From Leucobacter aridicollis (GTDB lineage Bacteria; Actinomycetota; Actinomycetes; Actinomycetales; Microbacteriaceae), in NCBI RefSeq assembly GCF_024399335.1, contig NZ_CP075339.1, forward strand, positions 372,001-436,000: 64,000 bases of DNA, in the 5' to 3' direction. Of the stretch, positions 51,200 through 59,729 are shown in pieces; the stretch's first letter is position 1; the number at the start of each line of letters is the position of its first letter. The translations under genes and the position numbers were made by a program. The notes below the pieces were generated by a model. The model worked only from the letters and a program-made list of their open reading frames with translations, searched no databases and was not told the origin of the DNA.

Positions 51200-53905
51200 G
51201 TGATGAAACATGTCGGTTGGGGGGTCCTGCGTCCCAACCGGGTGTGCGTTGTTGTATTCTCCGGTGACCGGGGGCCAGATGTAGCCACCACCCTCGCCTC
51301 GTTGGAAGAGCACTCGCAATGCCAGGAGCTTAGCGTTCTAATCTGTGGCGCTCTGGCAGACGAGTCGGCGCTGTCCCCGCACATTGCGTCATTTGAGAGC
51401 CTGGTGTTTCTCGGTGATACGAGTCCTGAAGACCTTCGATCGCGCATAGGGAGTTCACGTCATTTGAATCCCCGGTGGGTGACTTTTGTAAAGGCAGGCG
51501 ACACCTTCTCCGAGGGCGGTATTCAAGCCCTCTTGGGCGGGGGTGGAGGCGCAGACATCCTAGTCGGGCATGTGGCCACTCGTGAATCTCCCCAGCCACC
51601 AGAGTGGTACACAAAGCTAGCTAAGCAGAGGCAACGTCTCGACGTCGAATCTCAACCGAGGTTGCTTTCCTCTTCTGATCCGGCTGGGAAGATCTTCTCG
51701 GCAGTCTACTTGGATGGTCTGCTTGCCAACCTTGCGGCGGTGGACTATTACTCACTAGCAGAACTGACGTATCTTGCTCTTCTTGGGGCCCGAAGCGTTC
51801 AGTTAAGGACTCACGCAGTGGTTGCGACAGCGGGTTTCACTTCAGACGTACCTGTGGTGTGTGACCGCGAACGCTTTTTCCTTCCGCTCATTCTCGCCGA
51901 AGCGGGCTACGCGCGGGGTGACCGCTTGAGCGCGAAGCGCCTCCGAGCCGTCGACTATCATTTTGTCCGGGAGAATATGGAGCTTCTGCTCGAGGCACGT
52001 CTGTACCTTGATGCCGCAGACCTCTCCGAGTACTTCGTTAAGGCGTCGGCGCTCGCGGCAAGGTGTCCACTAGGGAGAATCATGGGCATCGCCTCCAGTC
52101 TGAGACTGAGGCTGGGGTTCTACGCTTTGCTCACCGAGAACTTTGACCTATTCGCGAACCCTCGACCGTCTATTCAGGGCCTTTCGGTTTTCGAGCAAAA
52201 GCCGTTCCTGGATATTCTGGGCGAGGAAGACTCGGGCCTTGCGGCGCTCTTAGAAGTTCAGGCCCCTCGCGCATTCGCTGAACACACCTTTGTGAAAAAC
52301 GGAAGACTGTATATTTCTGGCCGATTGGTTCTGCCCGGGTCCTTTGGTGCTGTTCTGTCTGACGTGCACGTAAGAGTAGCTTCACAAGGTGTGGGCTTGG
52401 GCACATTTGTGCCCCTCGTTGTCCGCACACCACGTCCAACAAACGACTCAATGGGTCTTTACGAATGGACGGCCGAAGTTAAGCCACCGGACCACGCTGC
52501 AGATGCGCCTCTCGACTTTAGAATCGAAGGCAGTGGTGGAGGCTTGACGGTGCGGCTTCGTTACACGTTGGGCTGTGCTCGCACTTCCCGTACTCTCCGA
52601 ACAGCGCAAGGGATCACTCAGTTCTTCCCGTCTGATGAGCACAGACTTCACATTGTTCACTTGCCTGCAGGTGATTCAAAAGGCGTCGGACAGGCCTGGC
52701 GTCGTCAAATGGTGAAGCGGGACGCCAAAGCTTGGAGGGAAGGACGGAAGCTTGCCCCTTGGCTTATTCTGCGCCTTCTCACCCTCTTTATGCGTCGGCG
52801 AAACTACTGGGTTCTCGCCGAACGCAGCGACACTGCACAGGACAGCAGCTACTTGCTTTTCTCCTGGTTGCGGAAGAATAGCCGAGACGTGAGAGCGTTC
52901 TATGTGCTCCGAAAGGGCTCAGCCGCGTGGGACCGGGTTCACCAAGCGAAGGGAATCGTTGCGCATGGAAGCTTTCAGCACAAGTTGCTGATGCTACACG
53001 CCAAAGTGCTTATTTCTACCCAAGATATTGATAGCTACTTAGTGCCAGATGACTGGAACAGAGTTTCATTCAGAAATGAACTTGCCCCTAGATTGGCACA
53101 GAAACGCGTATTTCTTCAGCACGGCGTCACACACAATGGAGTCGGTCCTCAGCTTCATCGAGGAGTTACAGGGTTGGACTTGTTGGTTTGCGCTTCGCCC
53201 CAGGAAGCACAGTATTTGACTGCTACCACCGGGTACGGGAGCGAAATCGTTCAAGCCGGATTCCCAAGATTTGACAGGCTTTACGAAGCGCGGTCCAAGC
53301 CGAAATCGCGACGCATACTTCTCATGCCCACGTGGAGGCGGTATCTTGTTGCACCGTCCTACAGTCAGGACGCAAAAGATCCAGGAAACTTCGTCGGCTC
53401 CACCTACGAGAAATTCTTCTCAACGCTTCTTGCAAGTCCCGAGCTTCATCGTATTCTTGATCAGTTCGACGTCGATATCGACTTCGTTCCTCACTATGAG
53501 ACGGCATCGTATTTTGCGAACGAAGCGCTACACGACCGAATCCAGATTGTCACGGATGGAGGCGCCCAACTTCCTCAGATGCTGAGATCGACTCCACTGC
53601 TAATCACGGACTACTCGTCCGTAATGTTCGACGTTGCATATGCAGGCGGTTCAGTTCTGCAGGTGCCTTTTGATCTCAATGACTTCTACTCAAGGCACTA
53701 CCAGCGTGGGTGGTTTGACCCCCTGCAAGGTGGACTGGGGGAAGTGGCTACAAATGTGAAAGAAACGCTGCAGCGTTTGACCGAAATTGTCGAACGAGGA
53801 TTTGTCCAAGATGATCAAACAAAAGCACGGGTGTTCACGTACTTTTCCCACCATGATGATGGGAGTTGCGAACGCGTGTACGATCAAGTTCGATCCCTCT
53901 ACTAA
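51200..53905 (+). CDS. Large wall-polymer enzyme with glycosyltransferase-like N-terminus and CDP-glycerol glycerophosphotransferase domain
   Basis: A 901-residue protein. The N-terminus (RVCVVVFSGDRGPDVATTLA) looks like a GT-A fold but lacks an obvious DxD motif, so its activity is uncertain; a middle region of about 300 residues is not recognised. The C-terminal third is TagF-like: FLQHGVTHNGVGPQL, ILLMPTWRRYLV, IDFVPHYETAS and LLITDYSSVMFDVAYAGG. Start GTG 51200 follows AGGGAG by 8 nt; an ATG lies 3 bp further on. It is divergent from the enzyme at 48344-51079 and probably acts on the same polymer. Low GC. Confidence 0.82.
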   Translation: MMKHVGWGVLRPNRVCVVVFSGDRGPDVATTLASLEEHSQCQELSVLICGALADESALSPHIASFESLVFLGDTSPEDLRSRIGSSRHLNPRWVTFVKAGDTFSEGGIQALLGGGGGADILVGHVATRESPQPPEWYTKLAKQRQRLDVESQPRLLSSSDPAGKIFSAVYLDGLLANLAAVDYYSLAELTYLALLGARSVQLRTHAVVATAGFTSDVPVVCDRERFFLPLILAEAGYARGDRLSAKRLRAVDYHFVRENMELLLEARLYLDAADLSEYFVKASALAARCPLGRIMGIASSLRLRLGFYALLTENFDLFANPRPSIQGLSVFEQKPFLDILGEEDSGLAALLEVQAPRAFAEHTFVKNGRLYISGRLVLPGSFGAVLSDVHVRVASQGVGLGTFVPLVVRTPRPTNDSMGLYEWTAEVKPPDHAADAPLDFRIEGSGGGLTVRLRYTLGCARTSRTLRTAQGITQFFPSDEHRLHIVHLPAGDSKGVGQAWRRQMVKRDAKAWREGRKLAPWLILRLLTLFMRRRNYWVLAERSDTAQDSSYLLFSWLRKNSRDVRAFYVLRKGSAAWDRVHQAKGIVAHGSFQHKLLMLHAKVLISTQDIDSYLVPDDWNRVSFRNELAPRLAQKRVFLQHGVTHNGVGPQLHRGVTGLDLLVCASPQEAQYLTATTGYGSEIVQAGFPRFDRLYEARSKPKSRRILLMPTWRRYLVAPSYSQDAKDPGNFVGSTYEKFFSTLLASPELHRILDQFDVDIDFVPHYETASYFANEALHDRIQIVTDGGAQLPQMLRSTPLLITDYSSVMFDVAYAGGSVLQVPFDLNDFYSRHYQRGWFDPLQGGLGEVATNVKETLQRLTEIVERGFVQDDQTKARVFTYFSHHDDGSCERVYDQVRSLY

Positions 53906-53933
53906 CTGGTGAAAGATGCGGAGAGGCGGATTG

Positions 53934-54566
53934 ATGTCTAGGGAGATTCACCATCGAGTCAGCCGACTCGGAGCCTATGAAGACGAACATGGCAACCGTA
54001 TCGTCGTTGAGGACCCGGCAACGTTGGGGAGTCCTCCTTGTAATGTCACATTCAGGGGTTCAGGAAACAAGCTGATCGTTAAGAGTGGCGTCGCGTTGGG
54101 GAGCCTGACGATTGTATTCGAGGGAGATTTTGGGTCCTTCTGCCTCGGGATGACACCGCCGGAGAAGGCCGGACAGTGGAAGGCTCGGATCGGTTCAGCC
54201 GCACGGGTGCAAATCGGGACCCACGTTATGACTGAGAGTGCATGTACGGTAGTTGCCCAGGCACATGCAAAAGTTGTCATAGAAGAAGAAGTCATTATCG
54301 CCGAGGATTGCGAGATCAGTGCTGTCAGCCCGGCTTCGTTGCGCGATCCAGGTGTTGGAGACGCGGAGGTGGCTGACGCCGACGTACTTGTTAGTCGGGG
54401 AGCGCGTCTGGAACAAGAGATACTGGTGAGCGGTGGCGTTTCGATTGGCGCGGGAAGCCTGGTCTTGCGACGGTCTGTGGTTCGTGACTCAATTCGATCG
54501 TTCGTCGTTGCGTCTGGCAATCCCGCCGTTGCTGAGATCGATACTGTTGCCGGGGACGAGAGCTAA
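53934..54566 (+). CDS. Left-handed beta-helix acyltransferase
   Basis: A 210-residue protein rich in the short repeats of hexapeptide acyltransferases, for example LIVKSGVALGSLTIVFEG, VIEEEVIIAEDCEISA and ILVSGGVSIGAGSLVLRRSV, ending VVASGNPAVAE as in WcaF/Maa-type O-acetyltransferases. ATG 53934 follows GGAGAGG. It lies 28 bp downstream of the large polymerase and probably decorates the same polymer with acyl groups. The usual catalytic His of the family is not obvious, which leaves its activity uncertain. Confidence 0.75.
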   Translation: MSREIHHRVSRLGAYEDEHGNRIVVEDPATLGSPPCNVTFRGSGNKLIVKSGVALGSLTIVFEGDFGSFCLGMTPPEKAGQWKARIGSAARVQIGTHVMTESACTVVAQAHAKVVIEEEVIIAEDCEISAVSPASLRDPGVGDAEVADADVLVSRGARLEQEILVSGGVSIGAGSLVLRRSVVRDSIRSFVVASGNPAVAEIDTVAGDES

Positions 54567-54610
54567 GGGCGACACTGACTCAATCTTGCTTGGGCAGGGC
54601 GACGCTGTCT

Positions 54611-55633
54611 TCAATACCTGAGCCCTCGGTAGCTTTGAGCGAAGGAGGAGTAGTCCTCTGTGATTCTCGCATAACGCAGGTTGGCCCGTTCCCGCTCGAC
54701 GTAGATACTCGAATAGTCAGTGACTACCAGGTCCGCTACGCCAAACAGCTCGTATGTCGTAACTTCATGTTCGCGTAGCGAATCGACGTCGAATGACGGA
54801 AGTCCCAGTTTCTCACTTGGGTCTTGGTCATGAGGATGGATCTTCAAGACAAGTGTCGCACCAAGGCCTTGTGCTAGTCGCTGAACCTCGGCTGCTGCTA
54901 CGGTTCCGTCAATGCTAAGCGGCACGCCACTCACTCGAACCTCCCGCCCCCGTCGTGTCACCCGGTACGTCGGCGCCCACACCACGAGCGGCTTCGTCGG
55001 GTCCAAGCCGAGCTTCTCAAGGATCGAGGTGTCGCCCACGGAGCGCCGCATGATCTCGAGGCGCGGCATGTACTCGATGACCTCGGTGTCCGCGGGTAGC
55101 TTGTATTCCTTCAGCTGCTGTTCGACCCACTGAGGCGTGATTGACGCGAGCACGTTGGTCGGGGCGCGGAAGGTTGTGTCAGGCTTCGGGCCGCTGCCGT
55201 GCGTAAGGTGCACGTGGCGCCTCCGCTTTGAGAAGTCGCGCCCGGGCAGCAAGACGTGCGTCGAGTACGTCTCGCGGCTGCGTCGGTACTCACCGAGGAG
55301 TGCGCCGTAGCTGAGCTTGCGGTACTCGAGTTGAGGCGGCACCTCGAGCTCGAGCCTGCGTGCTGCCATGCCGACAGCGATGCGCGAGATCTCAGGTGAC
55401 GGAGTCACGAGCACGATGCGGTCAAAGTCACCGGAGTCACCGAGGAAGACCGCCTGAACTGTCGCGTTCTCCTCATCTGCGTTCAACGTGACGACGGTGG
55501 CGTGCCTGGGATGGGGGCGGGTGGTCGACAGCGTCGCCGTGGTTATCACCGAACGCAGCTCGCGCACAGCGCGGCCCCACCCCCGGGAGAGGAGGTGGCC
55601 TCGGCGCAACCTGGCGATGAACGACTCGGCCAA
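54611..55633 (-). CDS. CDP-glycerol glycerophosphotransferase-like protein, short C-terminus
   Basis: A 340-residue single-domain relative of TagB/TagF. It shows VHLTHGSGPKPDTTF (catalytic His), LVVWAPTYRVTRRG, LVLKIHPHDQDPS and LVVTDYSSIYVE. The protein ends only about 28 residues after the DYSS motif, whereas relatives continue with a segment that closes the nucleotide site, so it may be truncated. The start is TTG 55633, 10 bp after the exporter ATPase gene. It probably adds the linkage or first glycerol-phosphate unit. Confidence 0.78.
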   Translation of the reverse strand: MAESFIARLRRGHLLSRGWGRAVRELRSVITTATLSTTRPHPRHATVVTLNADEENATVQAVFLGDSGDFDRIVLVTPSPEISRIAVGMAARRLELEVPPQLEYRKLSYGALLGEYRRSRETYSTHVLLPGRDFSKRRRHVHLTHGSGPKPDTTFRAPTNVLASITPQWVEQQLKEYKLPADTEVIEYMPRLEIMRRSVGDTSILEKLGLDPTKPLVVWAPTYRVTRRGREVRVSGVPLSIDGTVAAAEVQRLAQGLGATLVLKIHPHDQDPSEKLGLPSFDVDSLREHEVTTYELFGVADLVVTDYSSIYVERERANLRYARITEDYSSFAQSYRGLRY

Positions 55634-55643
55634 AACGGACCAG

Positions 55644-56399
55644 CTACTTCTTCTTCGGCGCGATGAGCTTCAGCGCCTCGTCGAGTGGGCCGTCATGGAT
55701 CTTGCGGCCACGTTCGAGCACAATTCCCCGGTCGCAGAGCTTCTTGAGCTGCGCGGCACTGTGACTCACGATGAACATGGTCTTGCCCTGCTCGCGGAGC
55801 TCCTTGAGTTTCGCGTTGCACTTCGCCTGGAACTCGGCGTCGCCAACAGATAAGACCTCATCGACGAGCAGCACGTCGAGTTCGGTGTGGATCGCGACGG
55901 AGAAGCCGAGTCTGGCGTACATACCCGACGAGTAGCGCTTGACCTCGGTATCGATGAAGCCGGCGAGCTCCGAGAATTCAACGATCTGGTCGAATCGTTC
56001 GTCGGTCTCCTTCTTCGTCATGCCGAGAATCGACGCATTCATATAGATGTTTTCGCGGCCGGTGAGTTCGGGGTGGAAACCCGCGCCGACCTCAAGCAGA
56101 CCGGCAATGCGGCCGCGCACTCGAATCCAGCCGTCGCTCGGACGGAGCACGCCAGAGAGAAGCTTGAGCGTTGTCGACTTGCCAGAGCCGTTCTTGCCCA
56201 TCAACGCGACCGATTCGCCAGGGCGCACCTCGAAGCTGAGCCCGTTTACGGCGGTGAACTCCTCCGCGATGGTGCGCCGTTGAACTGCATCCATCACAGT
56301 GCGCTTGAGCGACCGTGCGTGGCGCAGTCTGAAGCGTTTTGAGACGTCTTCGAAGACGATCATCGGGTCTTGGTCGTCAGAGATTCTGGGCAAAGTCAC
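55644..56399 (-). CDS. tagH: Polysaccharide/teichoic acid exporter ATPase, TagH type
   Basis: A 251-residue ATPase with Walker A ALMGKNGSGKST, the exporter-type signature YSSGMYARLGFSVAI and Walker B VLLVDEVLSVGD; all are typical of TagH/Wzt/KpsT. It lacks the C-terminal carbohydrate-binding domain of Wzt. Start GTG 56399 overlaps the permease gene by 23 bp; ATG 56363 is an alternative. It drives export of the lipid-linked polymer. Confidence 0.92.
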   Translation of the reverse strand: MTLPRISDDQDPMIVFEDVSKRFRLRHARSLKRTVMDAVQRRTIAEEFTAVNGLSFEVRPGESVALMGKNGSGKSTTLKLLSGVLRPSDGWIRVRGRIAGLLEVGAGFHPELTGRENIYMNASILGMTKKETDERFDQIVEFSELAGFIDTEVKRYSSGMYARLGFSVAIHTELDVLLVDEVLSVGDAEFQAKCNAKLKELREQGKTMFIVSHSAAQLKKLCDRGIVLERGRKIHDGPLDEALKLIAPKKK

Positions 56400-57318
56400 C
56401 CTCCAGTTTGCGGAATACGACCTGGCCGATCAGCAGTGTGCCGAGTGCGATGCCGACTCCGCCAATCGTGTTGGTCAGTGCGAAGTCGGGAATCTGTGGC
56501 TCGGACACAACTGGCGCCCAGAACACTTCGTGGAAGAGCTCGACCGCGACGGTCACGGGGTTCACCATGTAGACCTGGTAGACCCATGCTGGCACAACGC
56601 TGCGAAGCATTTCGTGCGAGTAAATGACGGGCGACATCCACACCGCGAACATCAAGAACACGTCGATGATGTTCTTTGCGTCGCGGTAGGCGACGTTGAG
56701 CGCACCGAACAGCAGCCCGAGGCCGAGCGTGAACGCCAACAGGATGATGAGGGCCACGACTACCTTGACGACCGCTAGGAACGAGAACGCGAAGTTGCCG
56801 TAGATCAGGCTGACCGCGAGCAAAACGACCAACTGCGGGAGGAAGTGGATGAAGGCTGAGCCGACCGCCGATACTGGAAAGAGTTCGCGGGGGAGGTAGA
56901 TCTTTTTGATCAGCGCGGCGTTGCCTGTGATCGAGTTTGTCGCGGCGCGGGTCGCCTCGGTGTAGAAGTTGATGAGCACGATACCCGAGAGAAGGTACAG
57001 CGGGAAGAGCTCTAGGCCGCGGGTGAGCCCGAGTACGACTCCCATGACGAAGAAGTACATGAAGAACTGCATCGCGGGCTTCACATACGACCAGCCCCAG
57101 CCCATCACCGAGCCGTAATAGCGTGTCGATGTGCCCTTCTTGAGCAGCATGCTCAACAGATGCGGGTAGCGGAATGTATCGAGTAGCCAGCGGCTGTCTC
57201 CGGGGGCGCGGTAGCGCGCATCGTCGAGCGGAGAGAGGCTCGGAGCGGCTCGGCGCCTAGTCTGCCGACGTTCGCCTCCGCCCACGATGCGCACAGGCTG
57301 GGTGTCGTCAAGCGTCAT
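56377..57318 (-). CDS. tagG: Polysaccharide/teichoic acid exporter permease, TagG type
   Basis: A 313-residue ABC-2 membrane protein with six spans. The cytoplasmic N-terminus is Arg-rich, followed by RYYGSVMGWGWSYVKPAMQF, the signature of TagG/Wzm. The segment IKKIYLPRELFPVSAVGSAF is the coupling region. The ATG follows directly on the dehydrogenase stop codon with no gap. With the TagH-type ATPase it flips the finished polymer across the membrane. Confidence 0.92.
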   Translation of the reverse strand: MTLDDTQPVRIVGGGERRQTRRRAAPSLSPLDDARYRAPGDSRWLLDTFRYPHLLSMLLKKGTSTRYYGSVMGWGWSYVKPAMQFFMYFFVMGVVLGLTRGLELFPLYLLSGIVLINFYTEATRAATNSITGNAALIKKIYLPRELFPVSAVGSAFIHFLPQLVVLLAVSLIYGNFAFSFLAVVKVVVALIILLAFTLGLGLLFGALNVAYRDAKNIIDVFLMFAVWMSPVIYSHEMLRSVVPAWVYQVYMVNPVTVAVELFHEVFWAPVVSEPQIPDFALTNTIGGVGIALGTLLIGQVVFRKLEGDFAQNL

Positions 57319-58695
57319 TCAGCGTCTCCCAATTCCACGGTAGTGCCAACCGGCGGCCGCCCATGAGGCCCGGTCGAGGCAGTTGCGGCCATCAAATACT
57401 GTCTGCTCGGCGACGAGCTCGGCCGCAGCCACGGGGTCAATCTCACGGTATTCGGCCCATTCTGTCGCGATCACGAGGCACTCTGCGCCGCGCACCGCGT
57501 CGGTCAGGTCGCCAGTGAGGCTCAATTCAGGATACCTGCCCGCCACGTTCGCCAGGGCAGCCGGGTCAGTGACTGTGACATTCGCGCCGAGTCTATGCAG
57601 TTCGAGCGCGATGTCGATTGCGGGGGAGTCCCGGATGTCGTCTGAATCGGGCTTGAACGCGGCGCCGAGTACTGCGATCTTTCGCCCAGCGACCGCGCCG
57701 CCGAAGTGATCCGTGATCGAGACAACGAGCCCTGAGCGCTGACTGAGGTTGATGTCGTCGACGGTCGCGAGGAGCGCCGCTGGAGCCTTGGCACCGAGCT
57801 CGGTTGCGCGCGCCGCGAATGCTCGAATGTCTTTGGGGAGGCAGCCGCCGCCGAAACCGATTCCAGCGCGCAGGTAGTGCGGCCCGATTCGTTCGTCGTG
57901 CCCGAGCGCCTCGGCGAGACCTGAGATGTCTGCGCCTGCGCGTTCGGCGACGTCGGCCATCGCGTTCATGAACGAAATTCTTGTCGCAAGGTACGCGTTC
58001 GCAGCGCCCTTCACGAGCTCGGCGGTTGCAAGGTCGGTGACGACGAGCGGTGTCCCGAGGTCGAGCATCGGCGCGTATGCCGTTCGGAGTATGCCAATCG
58101 CGTCACCGCCCTGGCCCGGGCGACGGCCATGACCATGCGCCTCGCCCTGACCCTGCTCCTCGCCCGTACGGCCAACGCCGATCACGATCCGATCCGGCGA
58201 GAGACTGTCGGCGATCGCGCGTCCCTCACGAAGGAACTCGGGGTTCCAGACGAGCGCCGCCCCAGCGGTCTCGAGCATGTCTGCAATGCGTACGGCCGTG
58301 CCGACGGGCACTGTCGACTTCCCTGCGACGACGCTGCCCGGGCGCAGGTGCGTCGCAAGAGCCTCGGTCGCCGCGAAGATCGCGGTGAGGTCTGCCGCGT
58401 CGCCGTCTGCAGATTGCGGGGTGCCGACGCAGACGAAGTGCAGGTCGGCTGCCGCCGCCTCACCCATGTCAGCCGAGAAACGGAGGCGACCCGAGGCGAG
58501 AGCCGACTCGAGGCGCTCGGGGAGCCCTGGCTCGAAGAACGGCGCGCGGCCAGCCGCCAGGAGGGCGATGCGGTCGACGTCGACGTCGATTCCGACAACG
58601 TCGTGCCCAAGCGCCGCCATCGCCACCGCGTGCACAGTGCCGAGGTAGCCGCAGCCGATGACTGAGATTCTGAGGGGTGCAGCCGTGCCTGTCAT
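57319..58695 (-). CDS. UDP-glucose/UDP-N-acetylsugar 6-dehydrogenase
   Basis: A 458-residue NAD-dependent dehydrogenase. The N-terminal Rossmann loop is ISVIGCGYLGTVHAVAMA; the middle has WNPEFLREGRAIAD, Lys229 in AELVKGAANAYLAT and the nucleophile Cys285 in GFGGGCLPKD. It converts a UDP-hexose to a UDP-hexuronate for the polymer. Residues about 176-198 form a His/Gly/Gln-rich insertion (GEEQGQGEAHGHGRRPGQGG) not typical of the family. ATG overlaps the stop of the glycosyltransferase upstream (ATGA). Confidence 0.9.
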   Translation of the reverse strand: MTGTAAPLRISVIGCGYLGTVHAVAMAALGHDVVGIDVDVDRIALLAAGRAPFFEPGLPERLESALASGRLRFSADMGEAAAADLHFVCVGTPQSADGDAADLTAIFAATEALATHLRPGSVVAGKSTVPVGTAVRIADMLETAGAALVWNPEFLREGRAIADSLSPDRIVIGVGRTGEEQGQGEAHGHGRRPGQGGDAIGILRTAYAPMLDLGTPLVVTDLATAELVKGAANAYLATRISFMNAMADVAERAGADISGLAEALGHDERIGPHYLRAGIGFGGGCLPKDIRAFAARATELGAKAPAALLATVDDINLSQRSGLVVSITDHFGGAVAGRKIAVLGAAFKPDSDDIRDSPAIDIALELHRLGANVTVTDPAALANVAGRYPELSLTGDLTDAVRGAECLVIATEWAEYREIDPVAAAELVAEQTVFDGRNCLDRASWAAAGWHYRGIGRR

Positions 58696-59729
58696 GCGTC
58701 TCCGCTCATCGGTTGGTCGTGTGCTGGCCGGTCAAGCCCGTGCCCAAGTCCGTGCCCGTGCCCGGCCCCGTTCCTGCCCTCGAACCGGGCCGCAAGCCCG
58801 AGCGCTGCCCGCACAGCGTCGAGGCCGCGCCGCTGTTCCCCGATCCTGATCGCACGGACCCGAGCGAGCGCGGCGACAAGCTCCGCTCGCCGCTCGGTCA
58901 GATCGCGCACAGCTGCCACGATCGCGTGAGCGGCGGGTACGGCGAACACGCCGCTCTCCGCGTAGAACTCGCGAAGCTCAGGGAAGTCGCTCGTGATGTG
59001 TGGGACTCCGGCGCTGAACGCCTCGTAGCCCGCTCGCTGCATCGTGCGCGCGCGGGTCGTGAGCGCGACCACGGCGAGGCTCGTGCGCACGAGCTCCGAG
59101 TACTCAACGTCGGAGACGAACCCGGTGAACGTCACGTTTGGCGGGGCGGCTGCAACGACAGACTCGGGCGCCCTGCCCGTGAGGCGCCACTCGATGTCGG
59201 GGGTGAGCGCTGCTGCGGCCAGGATCTCGGCGACAGGCTCATCGTTCGCGTAGCTCAGCGGACAGAGCAGGAAGCCTGAATGCTCCCGCGGCGGCTCGGC
59301 CTCGCCGATGGCGTCGTGGAGCACGACCGCTGGCACGCCCGCACGCTCGCACTCGCGACGAAGGGCGTCACCGGTGACGATCGCCGTGCCACCGAGGCGC
59401 CGCATGAGCCGCAGCGCGGGCCTCGCCGACCACGCCCATTTGGGGTCAAGGAAGAACCCTGTGTGCAGGTCGAAAACGAGGCGCTTGGGCCGATGCCGAC
59501 GTGCGCCGACGAACGAGAAGAGCGCGGGGGCAGGCGGCAGCATGAGCACCGCGCGAGCGGGCGCGGTGCGCCTGAGGAGCGTGCGGGTGGCGCGCAGTTG
59601 CCTGGCGTACCTGCCTGGCAGGCCCAAGGCTGACTCAAGGTACACGTACTCGGGCGTGAGCCCAAGCGCGAGTGCGAGATCAGCTGTGCGGCCGTTCTGC
59701 CGCGTCCAGCTGATGAAGACGCCTGTCAC
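58692..59729 (-). CDS. Glycosyltransferase, family 4-like
   Basis: A 345-residue GT-B protein. Features are RLVFDLHTGFFLDPKW in the N-terminal domain and VTFTGFVSDVEYSELVRTS plus AGYEAFSAGVPHITSDFPEL in the C-terminal domain, which is the sugar-nucleotide-binding part of GT4-like enzymes. Start GTG 59729 overlaps the upstream stop (GTGA); the open frame to 60269 is an artefact of high GC. The C-terminus carries a GHGHGLGHGLD repeat. It transfers a sugar during assembly of the wall polymer; specificity unknown. Confidence 0.8.
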   Translation of the reverse strand: MTGVFISWTRQNGRTADLALALGLTPEYVYLESALGLPGRYARQLRATRTLLRRTAPARAVLMLPPAPALFSFVGARRHRPKRLVFDLHTGFFLDPKWAWSARPALRLMRRLGGTAIVTGDALRRECERAGVPAVVLHDAIGEAEPPREHSGFLLCPLSYANDEPVAEILAAAALTPDIEWRLTGRAPESVVAAAPPNVTFTGFVSDVEYSELVRTSLAVVALTTRARTMQRAGYEAFSAGVPHITSDFPELREFYAESGVFAVPAAHAIVAAVRDLTERRAELVAALARVRAIRIGEQRRGLDAVRAALGLAARFEGRNGAGHGHGLGHGLDRPAHDQPMSGDA

